Positions 1-10,118 of a DNA stretch of 59,963 nt are shown one piece after another. Under the pieces are notes generated by a model. That model did not search any database. It saw only the letters and a list, made by a program, of their open reading frames with translations, and had not been told where the DNA came from. The translations under genes were made by a program, and so were the position numbers. Origin of the DNA: Bacillota bacterium (GTDB lineage Bacteria; Bacillota; Dethiobacteria; SKNC01); the NCBI GenBank assembly GCA_007120745.1, contig SKNC01000091.1:1-59963 (forward strand). Reading direction: 5' to 3'. Position 1 is the first letter of the stretch; every line of letters begins with the position of its first letter.

Positions 1-103
1 CTTGCTTAATATTTAATTAAATGTTACTATTAAATAGAATGTTTCAGGGAATACTGCTTACACTCTATACTCATTGAAATAACAGGCACCGGAGGGAATA
101 TGG

Positions 104-1147
104 ATGACTTTTAGAAAAGCGGTAGAAGTGCTGGCTGTAATCATCATTTTGGCACTCATTGTTTTTGCTGTTTTTAGAATATTAAATCCGGAAGACAGCG
201 GCAGCGGCATCCAAAGATTCAGCAAGACAGAACTGCTGATGGATACGGTTTTTGAAATCGCTGTTTTTACTGAAGATGAAGCGGAAGGCAATCGTCTTTT
301 GAGGGAAGCTTTCAGTGAAGTGAGGATGCTGGAGAAGACACTGAGCCGATTTATATCCGGCAGCGAAGTGGATAATATTAACCAGGCTGCAGGAGAAAAC
401 CCGGTAGAAATCAGCAGTGATTCCCTGCAGGTGATTAAGGAAGGAATCTATCTTGGTGAAGTTTCTCAGGGAAGCTTTGACATTACCATTGCTCCTTTGA
501 TGGATCTTTGGGGATTTAGCACCGGGGAACAAAGAGTTCCCACCCCGGAGGAAATTGAAGAGACTCTGCTGCTGATTGATTACACAGAAGTGGACATAAA
601 TGAACAAAGAAATACCGTGTATCTGCCCCGGGAGGGAATGTCACTGGATTTAGGCGGAATTGCCAAGGGATATATTGTGGACCGTATCATCCAGTATTTA
701 GAAAGCCAGGATGTCGAAACGGCCTTTGTTAACGCCGGGGGGGACATCCGGGTCATTGGAAACAGGCCGGATGGAACTCCCTGGAGAATTGGCATCAGGT
801 CTCCTAGAAATCGAGAAGGACAGGATCTTATTGCGGTGATTCCCATTTCAGACCAGGCAGTGGTGACCTCTGGCGACTACGAACGGTTTTTTACCAGTGA
901 TGGGATCCGTTATCACCATATTTTGGACCCCTCCCATGGTTATCCCGCTGCAGAAGCAATCAGTGTTTCTATTGTAGCCAGGGAATGCATGGCTGCGGAC
1001 GGGCTGTCCACAGCGATTTTTGTCCTGGGGCCCCAAAAGGGGATAGAGCTGCTGGAAAGTTTACCCGGAATAGAAGGAATTATTATCGATACAGAAGAGA
1101 AAGTCCATGTTTCTTCAGGCTTACAGGACATCGTAGAAATAAGGTGA
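104..1147 (+). CDS. apbE: FAD:protein FMN transferase (ApbE family), N-terminal membrane anchor
   Basis: ORF 347 aa; ApbE motifs (DLGGIAKGYIVDR, NAGGDIRVIG, DGLSTAIFVLG); RBS ggaggg upstream. Confidence 0.93.
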   Translation: MTFRKAVEVLAVIIILALIVFAVFRILNPEDSGSGIQRFSKTELLMDTVFEIAVFTEDEAEGNRLLREAFSEVRMLEKTLSRFISGSEVDNINQAAGENPVEISSDSLQVIKEGIYLGEVSQGSFDITIAPLMDLWGFSTGEQRVPTPEEIEETLLLIDYTEVDINEQRNTVYLPREGMSLDLGGIAKGYIVDRIIQYLESQDVETAFVNAGGDIRVIGNRPDGTPWRIGIRSPRNREGQDLIAVIPISDQAVVTSGDYERFFTSDGIRYHHILDPSHGYPAAEAISVSIVARECMAADGLSTAIFVLGPQKGIELLESLPGIEGIIIDTEEKVHVSSGLQDIVEIR

Positions 1148-1151
1148 GAAA

Positions 1152-1529
1152 ATGTTTTCCCGTTACGACTTCATAATATGGATTATTATCGTGAGCCTTG
1201 CTGCAGGCGGCCTGTTATACTATCAGAATTATGCCCCGGGGGGAGAAACCCTGGTCAATATCAGCGTGAATGGGGAGAAATTTGAATCCATTCCCTTAAC
1301 GGTTTCCAACGGAAATCTGCGGAGAGAGATTGAAGGGTCAAACGGGTTAACCGTGGTAGAAATTAAAGACCGGAGAGTCAGGGTAATTTCCTCCGCCTGC
1401 CCGGATAAAATTTGTATTCACTCCGGGTGGATTGACCGGCCCGGGCAGATGCTGGTCTGCCTGCCCAACAGGGTAGTGGTTAAAATTGAGAGCAATGAGC
1501 AGCAGGACATTGATTTTTATACCAACTAA
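1152..1529 (+). CDS. NusG domain II-containing small membrane-anchored protein
   Basis: ORF 125 aa; one N-terminal TM; CPDKICIHSGWIDRPGQMLVCLPNRVVVKI typical of NusG_II proteins next to apbE. Confidence 0.85.
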   Translation: MFSRYDFIIWIIIVSLAAGGLLYYQNYAPGGETLVNISVNGEKFESIPLTVSNGNLRREIEGSNGLTVVEIKDRRVRVISSACPDKICIHSGWIDRPGQMLVCLPNRVVVKIESNEQQDIDFYTN

Positions 1530-1631
1530 ATGGTATGAACTTCCCGCAGGGTTAGGCCTGCCTGTTATGCCGTGGCATAAAAAATGAGAAGCGTTGTAGT
1601 ATAGACACATTAATCAGGAAGGAAGAATAGA

Positions 1632-2183
1632 ATGAGCGGTAAAACGACAAAGCTGGTTTATCTGGCACTGTTAATTACCTTTGCGGTGGTGATTCATACC
1701 ATCGAATCCTCACTGGTATTTCTTATTCCTATACCGGTTCCGGGGGCCAGGTTGGGCCTGGCCAACATTATTACCCTTTTGGCTCTCATGCTTTATGGCT
1801 TTAGAAGCGGTATGCTGGTGTCGGTGATGCGTTCTTTTATGGGTTTCCTAATTGTGGGAAATGTAGTCAGTTTCTCTTTAAGCCTAAGCGGCGCGGTTTT
1901 CAGCACCGCAGTCATGGGCCTGGCTTTCATCTTTTACAAGAAAAAATGGATTAATATTCTCACCGTAAGCGTGCTGGGAGCTGTTTCCCATAACGTGGCC
2001 CAGATTGTGATGGCCAGTTTTGTGGTAAGCCAGTTTCACCTGATTACCTTTTACCTGCCGCTGCTGCTGCTTCTGGCCGTTCCCACCGGAGTCTTTACGG
2101 GCCTTTCGGCCATGTACCTTCATAAAGTAATTATGAAGAACGTTACGGTAAATCATTCCCTCAGTCAATTTAGAAAAATATAA
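1632..2183 (+). CDS. Gx transporter family protein (heptaprenyl diphosphate synthase component I-like)
   Basis: ORF 183 aa, multi-TM, PIPVPGARLGLANIITLLAL signature; follows the NusG_II gene. Confidence 0.82.
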   Translation: MSGKTTKLVYLALLITFAVVIHTIESSLVFLIPIPVPGARLGLANIITLLALMLYGFRSGMLVSVMRSFMGFLIVGNVVSFSLSLSGAVFSTAVMGLAFIFYKKKWINILTVSVLGAVSHNVAQIVMASFVVSQFHLITFYLPLLLLLAVPTGVFTGLSAMYLHKVIMKNVTVNHSLSQFRKI

Positions 2184-2191
2184 AGGGGAAC

Positions 2192-2770
2192 ATGATGTCA
2201 AAACTTATATTAGCCTCCGCCTCTCCCCGGAGAGCATCTCTGCTCAGGCAGGTGTGCCTGGATTTCAAAGTGATTCCCAGCCGGTTCGATGAAGACGATA
2301 CGTTACAAATGTCCCCCAAAAAACTGGCGGTACATTTTGCCCGTTCCAAGGCAGAAGAAGTGGCCTCCCGGGTGGAAGAGGGGATTATTATTGGAGCAGA
2401 TACGGTGGTGGAGTTAAACGGGGAGCTTTTGGGAAAACCCCAATCCACCGAAGAAGCCTTCTTAACGCTGAAGAAGTTAAGTGGAGATGTTCACCAGGTC
2501 ACAACGGGGCTGGCTGTCACTGACAAAGAGAAAAATGTTACCAGGACTGCATACTCCACCACCAGAGTGTGGTTTAGACCGGTAAAGGAGGAAGAAATAA
2601 CGGCATATATTGCTTCCGGTGAGCCAATGGATAAAGCCGGAGCCTATGGTATTCAGGGACGGGCTGCAATGTTTGTAAACAAAATAGAAGGATGTTACTT
2701 CAATGTGGTCGGACTTCCACTGTCTAAGCTGGCAGAAATTTTAACAGACGTAAGAGTAAAAATATTTTAA
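2192..2770 (+). CDS. maf: Maf family nucleotide pyrophosphatase
   Basis: LILASASPRRASLLRQ and GADTVVELNGELLGKP motifs. Confidence 0.95.
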   Translation: MMSKLILASASPRRASLLRQVCLDFKVIPSRFDEDDTLQMSPKKLAVHFARSKAEEVASRVEEGIIIGADTVVELNGELLGKPQSTEEAFLTLKKLSGDVHQVTTGLAVTDKEKNVTRTAYSTTRVWFRPVKEEEITAYIASGEPMDKAGAYGIQGRAAMFVNKIEGCYFNVVGLPLSKLAEILTDVRVKIF

Positions 2771-2792
2771 CCGGCTTAAGAGGTGAAGAAAT

Positions 2793-3488
2793 ATGGATGG
2801 TAACAGGGACCACATTACCATTAAGGAAATGCCTGAAGAGGAAAGACCCAGGGAAAAAATGATGAAGTATGGGTCAGATAAAGTGACCAATGCTGAACTA
2901 TTAGCCATCATCATAAGAACCGGAAGCAGAAGAGCATCCGCTGTAAACCTTGCGGACAAAATTCTTTCCAGGGCGGAGAATTTACGGGAACTTCCCAATC
3001 TTTCCATTCAAGAGCTGATGGAAATTAAGGGAATTGGTCTGGCCAAGGGGGTTCAAATTAAAGCAGCCCTGGAGCTGGGCAGGAGAATTGCTTCTTCATT
3101 TCGCCTGGAAACCAGGTCCATATCCTCCCCCAAAGACGTGGCGGACTACTTAATGGAAGAAATGCGCTACTACCAAAAGGAGTATTTTAAAGCAGTTTTT
3201 TTGAATACTAAAAACCAGGTCATATCAACAGAAATTATCTCCATTGGAAGCCTTAACTCCTCTATCGTTCATCCCCGGGAAATCTTTTGCGCTGCGGTGA
3301 AAAAAGCCAGCGCTTCGGTGATTCTGGTACATAATCATCCCAGCGGTGACCCCACTCCCAGCAGGGAAGACATTGAGGTTACCAAAAGGATTGTACAGGC
3401 CGGGGAAATTATTGGAGTCAGCGTATTGGACCACCTGATTATTGGGGAAGGAAGATATTACAGCTTCCGGGAAAGCGGATTGATTTAG
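2793..3488 (+). CDS. radC: RadC family JAB-domain protein
   Basis: HNHPSGDPTPSREDI JAB motif and N-terminal HhH-like domain. Confidence 0.95.
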   Translation: MDGNRDHITIKEMPEEERPREKMMKYGSDKVTNAELLAIIIRTGSRRASAVNLADKILSRAENLRELPNLSIQELMEIKGIGLAKGVQIKAALELGRRIASSFRLETRSISSPKDVADYLMEEMRYYQKEYFKAVFLNTKNQVISTEIISIGSLNSSIVHPREIFCAAVKKASASVILVHNHPSGDPTPSREDIEVTKRIVQAGEIIGVSVLDHLIIGEGRYYSFRESGLI

Positions 3489-3642
3489 AGGTACCTGTGG
3501 GGATCCATGGGGTCTAGTGACCCTGAGAGGATGTCACTGGAATATTATAACTGTTTCTGTGAAAAAAAAAGATTGATATAATAGTAAGGTAGCAAATACG
3601 AATGCAAATGTATTAATTAAAGTAGAAAGGGGATTTTTTCAG

Positions 3643-4683
3643 GTGAGATTCATACTAAGATATTTCTCCAGAGACATCGGTATTGATCTGGGAACAGCCA
3701 ACACCCTGGTTTTTGTCAGAGGGAAGGGCATTGTCCTAAGGGAGCCCTCTGTGGTGGCAATTCGCAGGGATACCGGAGATATCCTGGCAGTAGGGGAAGA
3801 AGCAAAGAGAATGATCGGGAGAACCCCTGGAAATATTGTGGCCATACGTCCCATGAAAGACGGAGTTATTGCTGATTTTGATGTTACGCAGACCATGCTG
3901 AGACACTTCATATTAAAAGCGTACCGCAGAAAATCTATCTTAAAGCCTCAAGTTGTAGTTTGTGTCCCTTCGGGAGTTACTGAAGTGGAAAAGAGAGCCG
4001 TGCTGGATGCCACAAATCAAGCGGGAGCCAGGGAGGCGTTTTTGATAGAGGAGCCCATGGCAGCGGCCATCGGTTCAGGACTTCCGGTAGAAGAACCCAC
4101 GGGCAGTATGATTGTGGATGTGGGGGGCGGAACCACTGAAGTAGCCATTATCTCTCTGGGAGGAATCGTAACCAGTAAATCCATCCGGGTGGCTGGAGAT
4201 GAGATGGACGAGGCTATCGTACAGCACATAAAGAAAAATTATAATCTGCTGATTGGTGAAAGGACCGCGGAGGAAATCAAGATTGTTATTGGGACCGCTT
4301 TTCTTACCGAAGAAAAAGAAAAAGAAACCATGCAGATCAGGGGAAGAGACCTGGTAACGGGGCTTCCCAAAACACAAACCATTAATGCCCGGGAAATCGA
4401 AATGGCCCTGGCTGACCCTGTCAGCAGCATCCTTGAAGCCATAAAGATTACCCTGGAAAAATCACCCCCGGAACTGGCTGCCGACATTATGGACAAGGGA
4501 ATTGTTATGACCGGCGGCGGAGCCCTCTTACACGGCCTGGACCGGCTGGTCAGTAAAGAAACGGGAATGCCTGTAATTATTACGGAAAACTCACTGGATT
4601 GTGTAGCCCTGGGAACCGGCAAGGTGCTGGGAGAGATTGAATTGTTAAAAAGGGTGGCCATTTCCCCCAAAAAAATCATTTAG
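3643..4683 (+). CDS. mreB: Rod shape-determining protein MreB
   Basis: [39 protein letters not shown] start. Confidence 0.97.
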   Translation: MRFILRYFSRDIGIDLGTANTLVFVRGKGIVLREPSVVAIRRDTGDILAVGEEAKRMIGRTPGNIVAIRPMKDGVIADFDVTQTMLRHFILKAYRRKSILKPQVVVCVPSGVTEVEKRAVLDATNQAGAREAFLIEEPMAAAIGSGLPVEEPTGSMIVDVGGGTTEVAIISLGGIVTSKSIRVAGDEMDEAIVQHIKKNYNLLIGERTAEEIKIVIGTAFLTEEKEKETMQIRGRDLVTGLPKTQTINAREIEMALADPVSSILEAIKITLEKSPPELAADIMDKGIVMTGGGALLHGLDRLVSKETGMPVIITENSLDCVALGTGKVLGEIELLKRVAISPKKII

Positions 4684-4701
4684 CAAGAAAGGCCGTTAAA
4701 A

Positions 4702-5598
4702 GTGCTTACCCCTCTTTATAAGAAAAAAAACCTGCTTACAATTTTAATTATCATAATGACCCTGCTTGTCCTGATGAGCCTGTCTCAACTGGAAAGGGAA
4801 AGGATGACCTTTGTAGAAGACCTGGTAATGGTAGCGGTCAGTCCCCTGCAGAATGGAGTGTATCAAGTTACCACCGGCGTCAGAGATTTTCTGGAGAATT
4901 TACGGGAGCGTCAAAACCTGGCCGTAGAAAACGCGCAGCTGAAACAAACCCTGGGTGATTATGAGAGAGTAAGCAGTCAACTGGAAGAGCTGAGACAGGA
5001 AAACCGGCGGCTCAGGGAGATGCTGAGTTTTAAAGAAAAAAGCTCTTATGGTCTTTTACCGGCGGAAGTGACTGCCCGGGACCCCAGCGGCTGGTTCAGT
5101 ACAGTTGTAATTAACAGGGGGTATAGCGATGGTGTGGCCAGGGATATGGCAGTAATAAATAATGACGGCCTGGTAGGCAGCATAATATCTGTTTCCAGGA
5201 ATTCCTCCAAGGTGCTGCTTTTAACCGATTCCCGCCGGGCTGTCAGTGGTGTTGTCCGGGACTCCCGGGATTCGGGAGTGATTGGTTTTGTGGAAGGGTC
5301 AGTAGAGCAGCCCGGGTACTGCCGCATGATTAACATTTTACGGGAGGCCGAAATAAAAACAGGGGACGTGGTATTGACCTCCGGAATGGGCGGCGTTTTC
5401 CCACCGGGCCTGGTCATTGGACAGGTTATGGAAACAGGCGACGATGAGTACGGATTATTAAAATATGCGCTGATTAAACCCATGGTGAATTTCAGCAGGC
5501 TGGAAGAAGTATTTGTGGTAAAGAGTACCAACATTGAAGAATACCCGGAGGAGGACCTGCCGGAACTGGAAGAAAACCAGGTGCCTTTTGATTATTAG
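4702..5598 (+). CDS. mreC: Rod shape-determining protein MreC
   Basis: TM, coiled coil and MreC core (INNDGLVGSIISV; TSGMGGVFPPGLVIGQV); GTG start. Confidence 0.93.
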   Translation: MLTPLYKKKNLLTILIIIMTLLVLMSLSQLERERMTFVEDLVMVAVSPLQNGVYQVTTGVRDFLENLRERQNLAVENAQLKQTLGDYERVSSQLEELRQENRRLREMLSFKEKSSYGLLPAEVTARDPSGWFSTVVINRGYSDGVARDMAVINNDGLVGSIISVSRNSSKVLLLTDSRRAVSGVVRDSRDSGVIGFVEGSVEQPGYCRMINILREAEIKTGDVVLTSGMGGVFPPGLVIGQVMETGDDEYGLLKYALIKPMVNFSRLEEVFVVKSTNIEEYPEEDLPELEENQVPFDY

Positions 5599-5624
5599 GC
5601 CCCATCGAGAAGGACAGGATACCT

Positions 5625-6119
5625 ATGGGCAGGCTGAACATCTTAATAATTATGGTTATTTCTTTAGTGATACAGGGAAGCCTGTTCGCATTTTTCGGTT
5701 TTAGCGACAGACAGCCTGATTTATTATTAATTGTAATCATCTGCTTCAGCATCATGTGGGGCAGCAGAGACGGTGCAATGATTGGGGTTACTGCCGGCCT
5801 TCTTCAGGATATCCTTTTCGGACCCATGCTGGGGGTTTTTGCACTTACCAAGATGATTGCCGGATACCTGTCGGGATTTTCAGAGAAAAACATCTACAGG
5901 GATTTTGTGCTGGGTCCGATGATTATCGTATTACTTATGACGTTTTTACACGAAGGGCTGGTTTTTGTTTTTTCTGGAGAAGTAACCCGTCTCCCTTTAC
6001 ATACTGCTTTTATGAACGTCATCCTTCCTAAAGCCCTTTACAATTTTTGTTTAACTCCTTTTATCTATCTGCTTATCTATTTTGCCAACCAAAAAAAGTA
6101 TTTCAGACCTCTTCAATAA
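5625..6119 (+). CDS. mreD: Rod shape-determining protein MreD
   Basis: Small multi-TM protein directly after mreC; LLQDILFGPMLGVFAL. Confidence 0.9.
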   Translation: MGRLNILIIMVISLVIQGSLFAFFGFSDRQPDLLLIVIICFSIMWGSRDGAMIGVTAGLLQDILFGPMLGVFALTKMIAGYLSGFSEKNIYRDFVLGPMIIVLLMTFLHEGLVFVFSGEVTRLPLHTAFMNVILPKALYNFCLTPFIYLLIYFANQKKYFRPLQ

Positions 6120-6134
6120 ACCGGAGGGAAAATT

Positions 6135-8054
6135 ATGAGCAAAATTATCATAAAGCGCTTGAGATTGTTTTTCGCCTTTACAATACTAATTATGGTAGTG
6201 CTGGGTTTCAGGTTAGCCCACCTGCAGATTGTTATGGGCGAAGAATACCAAAAGCGTTCCGAAGAAAATATGCTGAGAGTTCTGCCCGTTACTGCCCCCC
6301 GGGGTGAGATGTATGACTCTGAGGGAATCAGGATGGTTTCTAACCGCACCGGCTTCACCGTTTCTTTAGGAGAGATACCCTCCAGCGAACGGGAAAGGGT
6401 GATAAGCTATCTCGGTGAAATATTAGAAATGGATGTCGAAGACATTCAAGAAGAAATCGATAAACAGCGTTTTAAAAGATACCAGCCCATTAAACTGAAG
6501 ACCGATGTGGCCATGGAAACCATTGCTCTCATTGAAGAGAGAAGGTTTGAACTTCCTGGGGTCATGATTGAATTAGAACCCATCCGGAGTTATATGGACG
6601 GCTGGCTTGCACCTCACCTCTTTGGGGTCACCTCTACAACTCCACCGGAAGAAAGTGTCATCGAGAGGTGGTCCTCCCAGGGCTATGAATACAGATATGG
6701 GGACAACATCGGTGTTTTTGGAATTGAAAGGGCCTGGGAACCATATCTCAGGGGCCAGGCCGGGGAAATTTTGGTAGAGGTCAACTCCGTGGGACGGCTG
6801 ATTCGGGTCCGGGAGAAAAGAGACCCGGTTCCGGGAAACAGCCTTTACTTAACACTGGATTCAAAACTTCAGGCGGATACCCAAAGGTTTTTAGAGGAAG
6901 GGCTGCAGCGGAGAGAGGAGCAGGGTTATAAATATCTCCGGGGGGCTGCGGCAGTGGTGCTGGATCCCAATTCAGGGAAAGTCCTGGCCATGGCCAGCTA
7001 TCCTGGATATGACCTGAGTCAATATCGCCAGAATATAACCGAACTCAGTGCTGATCATACCTACAAGCCGCTTTTGAACCGGGCAGTTAACGAATTTTAT
7101 CCGGGGGGTTCCACCTTCAAGCCCGTAACTGCAACCGCAGCCCTGGAGGAAGGGAAAGTAACACCGGGAGAGATTGTAAACTGCAGCGGTCGTATCACCC
7201 GTCATAATGTTACCAAGTCCTGCTATTTGGGGACGGTTCACGGTCCCATAAGTCTTTACCGGGCGCTGGTCCGTTCCTGCAACGTTTATTTTTACGAGAT
7301 GGGACTTAGAGTAGGGATTGATAAACTGGCCTATTATGCAGGGGAATATGGTTTTGGAAGGCCTACAGGACTGACTGATATTCTTCCCGGGGAAAGCTCC
7401 GGGACAGTAGCCAGCCGGGAGGTCAAACAAGATTTATTTGATAGGGGAAGAATAGAGTGGGGCACATGGGTTCCCGGGGAAACCATGGATGCCTCCATAG
7501 GACAGGGGTTTCACCAGTTTACCCCCCTGCAGCTGGCCAACTACGCAGCCATTATCGCTAACGGTGGGCGTAATTACAGGCCCTACCTGGTGGAAAAGGC
7601 AGAATCTCTTGAAGGGGAAGTAGTGTGGCAGGCTGACCCGAAATTCCAAAGAATCGATGTTTCCGACAGAACTATTCAACTGCTGCAGAATGCCATGGAG
7701 GGAGTCTGTCAGCCCGGGGGAACCGCCGGCTTTCTGGGTAGGCTGCCCATTCCGGTGGCGGGTAAAACCGGTTCAGCGGAGCACGGCATAAGGGACCGGG
7801 AAACCCATGGATTATTCGTAGGGTATGCTCCGGCCAACAATCCGGAAATTGCTTTTGCCGTGGTGGTGGAATACGGCGGTACCGGTGGAGGAGCTGCAGC
7901 TCCCATTGCTGAAAATATAATTAAAAGTTACTTTGATCTTTTTGAGGAAGAGGAGCTGGAGGAAGAAGAGACCGGTGAACCGGAAGGACAGGAAGAAATA
8001 GAAGAACAGCAAGAAGAGGCGAACGGAGAGAGCCTGTTAGATAACCAGCAGTAA
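6135..8054 (+). CDS. mrdA: Penicillin-binding protein 2 (elongasome transpeptidase) with Glu-rich C-terminal tail
   Basis: PBP dimerisation domain; YPGGSTFKP SxxK motif; AGKTGSAEHG KTG motif. Confidence 0.93.
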   Translation: MSKIIIKRLRLFFAFTILIMVVLGFRLAHLQIVMGEEYQKRSEENMLRVLPVTAPRGEMYDSEGIRMVSNRTGFTVSLGEIPSSERERVISYLGEILEMDVEDIQEEIDKQRFKRYQPIKLKTDVAMETIALIEERRFELPGVMIELEPIRSYMDGWLAPHLFGVTSTTPPEESVIERWSSQGYEYRYGDNIGVFGIERAWEPYLRGQAGEILVEVNSVGRLIRVREKRDPVPGNSLYLTLDSKLQADTQRFLEEGLQRREEQGYKYLRGAAAVVLDPNSGKVLAMASYPGYDLSQYRQNITELSADHTYKPLLNRAVNEFYPGGSTFKPVTATAALEEGKVTPGEIVNCSGRITRHNVTKSCYLGTVHGPISLYRALVRSCNVYFYEMGLRVGIDKLAYYAGEYGFGRPTGLTDILPGESSGTVASREVKQDLFDRGRIEWGTWVPGETMDASIGQGFHQFTPLQLANYAAIIANGGRNYRPYLVEKAESLEGEVVWQADPKFQRIDVSDRTIQLLQNAMEGVCQPGGTAGFLGRLPIPVAGKTGSAEHGIRDRETHGLFVGYAPANNPEIAFAVVVEYGGTGGGAAAPIAENIIKSYFDLFEEEELEEEETGEPEGQEEIEEQQEEANGESLLDNQQ

Positions 8055-8107
8055 GACGTTGTTGAGCTATAAGGCAGTGATAGTAGAGAGAAGAGGCGGG
8101 ATACCCA

Positions 8108-9208
8108 TTGTTTGACGAAAAGCTGTGGCGGAACTTTGATTTATGGCTGCTCTTTATTATGCTGGCCATCTCTATATACGGTCTTGTGGTTTTAAGCAGT
8201 GCTACCAGTAATTTCAGTGCCGATCCCTGGTTTTACGTAAAAAGGCAGGCTATCTGGATTGCTGCGGGGTTGATTGGTCTTTTCCTGGTAATCAGTATCG
8301 ATTACTCCAACTTTTCCCGTCTATACAAATATATATATATTGGCAACCTGGCTCTCCTTGCCCTGGTGCTGTTTATCGGAAGGGAAACAGCGGGGTCCCA
8401 GAGATGGATTGATTTACGGTTTTTTGACCTTCAGCCGTCAGAGTTTGCCAAGCTGGCTATCATTATAACTCTGGCTAAATTCTTAGAACAGAAAGAAGGA
8501 GAAATGGACCAGGTAAAAAACCTTTTCCTGGCTTTTTTGCATGTGGCCATTCCCATGGCTTTAATTTTCCTGCAGCCTGACCTGGGAACTTCACTGGTCT
8601 TTCTGGCTATATTATATGGAATGCTCTTTCTGGGTGGAGCAAAAGTCAAGCATCTTTTCGTCAGTATTGCTGCGGGAATTGCCGCAGTCCCATTTCTGTG
8701 GAATTTTTTAAAGCCGTACCAGCAGATGAGGCTGGTTATCTTTCTCAACCCCGAGCAGGACCCCCTGCAATACGGATACCAGCTGATTCAATCGGTGATT
8801 GCCATTGGTTCCGGGAGGATCTGGGGTGCAGGCCTTTACGAAGGAACTCAAAATATTTATGATTTTTTGCCGGCGCAGCACACCGATTTTATCTTTTCAG
8901 TGCTCGGAGAGGAACTGGGGTTTGCAGGTGCGGTGGTTCTGCTGGTGCTCTACCTTTTGCTGGTCTATCGTATACTAAAGATTTCCAGTATGGCTAAAGA
9001 TACCTTTGGACTATTAGTTTGTATTGGAGTAGCTTCCATGCTGGTTTTTCAAGTCCTGGTGAATATCGGAATGACCATCAGCATTATGCCGGTTACCGGT
9101 CTGCCCCTGCCCTTTATGAGCTATGGAGGAAGCTCATTTCTGGTGAACATGCTTTCCATTGGCCTTGTACTCAACGTGGGTATGAGAAGGGAAAAGATAA
9201 TGTTTTAA
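8108..9208 (+). CDS. rodA: RodA/FtsW/SpoVE family SEDS glycosyltransferase
   Basis: FLPAQHTDFIFSVLGEELGF and GLPLPFMSYGGSS; TTG start. Confidence 0.93.
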   Translation: MFDEKLWRNFDLWLLFIMLAISIYGLVVLSSATSNFSADPWFYVKRQAIWIAAGLIGLFLVISIDYSNFSRLYKYIYIGNLALLALVLFIGRETAGSQRWIDLRFFDLQPSEFAKLAIIITLAKFLEQKEGEMDQVKNLFLAFLHVAIPMALIFLQPDLGTSLVFLAILYGMLFLGGAKVKHLFVSIAAGIAAVPFLWNFLKPYQQMRLVIFLNPEQDPLQYGYQLIQSVIAIGSGRIWGAGLYEGTQNIYDFLPAQHTDFIFSVLGEELGFAGAVVLLVLYLLLVYRILKISSMAKDTFGLLVCIGVASMLVFQVLVNIGMTISIMPVTGLPLPFMSYGGSSFLVNMLSIGLVLNVGMRREKIMF

Positions 9209-9288
9209 AAGTGATGGCCCCTTATGCATATTTTGGTAATGTCCGCTATATATATAGAAAAGGACAAACTATGGTAAGGGGTGACATT

Positions 9289-10107
9289 ATGGCTAAAAAA
9301 AGAAAGAGGGGGGATTTTCCCCGGTTCAGCCTTAGAGATAAAATACGAAAAAGAAAAGATGAGAAAAGGGAAGATGAATTTCATTGGGACTGGGAGGAGG
9401 AAGAGAAGTACAGAGAACCCAGAGATCTCTGGAGCAAATTTCCTTTGAGCAGCCTGGTAGACATGCATAAATTTTTGTGGGAGAAGACTCTCGTTATCGT
9501 TGTATTTCTCATATTTGTATATCTTCTCAGCTTCTTTAGTTTTCCCCTGGCAGTAACGCTGAGAGAAACAATATATCATGCTGCCGCGGAAAACCTGGAC
9601 ATATCCAGGTATACGCAGCACATGGAACCTGTATTCAGTGGTGTCAGGGAGCTGTATCCCTTCGGGTTCCTGGAGGAAAAAGTGCCGGAAGAAGAACCCT
9701 CCGGTGACCCCAAGGAGAAGGATATGCAATTTGTGCTCCCCGTAGAAGGCCTGGTTGCTGGAAAGTTCGGCCTTCGGGAAGACCCTTTTACCGGAACCAG
9801 CCAGATGCACTATGGGATTGACCTGATGGGCGCTCCCCAGGAGTCAGTTATTTCCGTTGAATCAGGACAGGTTTCCGCGGTTTATGAACATCCCCTTCAC
9901 GGTCACACCGTTGAAGTAAGTCACCAGGGTCAAATTACTTCCTACTATGCCGGACTGGGGGAAGTTGTGGTTGAGGAAAATGACCCGGTTAATCGTGGGG
10001 ATACCATTGGCTTTCTTAAGGAAGAAGACAACCCCCTGCTGCATTTTCAAATAAGAGAAATGGGACATCCCGTTGATCCGCTGGATTATTTTCCCGGCAC
10101 AGGGTAG
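9289..10107 (+). CDS. M23/LytM-domain protein, SpoIVFA-like, apparently degenerate active site
   Basis: Degenerate LytM: MHYGIDL retained, YAGL and PLLHFQI in place of YAHL and HLHF; precedes SpoIVFB-like gene; start chosen by RBS (AAGGGG) rather than the longer ORF. Confidence 0.8.
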   Translation: MAKKRKRGDFPRFSLRDKIRKRKDEKREDEFHWDWEEEEKYREPRDLWSKFPLSSLVDMHKFLWEKTLVIVVFLIFVYLLSFFSFPLAVTLRETIYHAAAENLDISRYTQHMEPVFSGVRELYPFGFLEEKVPEEEPSGDPKEKDMQFVLPVEGLVAGKFGLREDPFTGTSQMHYGIDLMGAPQESVISVESGQVSAVYEHPLHGHTVEVSHQGQITSYYAGLGEVVVEENDPVNRGDTIGFLKEEDNPLLHFQIREMGHPVDPLDYFPGTG

Positions 10108-10118
10108 AACCATAAACG

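Noticed and set aside
182-607. Numerous long antisense or out-of-frame ORFs, such as this one and those inside rpoB, rpoC, rng and the rp genes
   Set aside because: They overlap clearly recognisable proteins, have no RBS/family support and are typical shadow ORFs.
1530-1600. GCAGG/CCTGC and ATGCC/GGCAT dyads after the NusG_II gene as a terminator
   Set aside because: No T-run and one loop too short; left unannotated.
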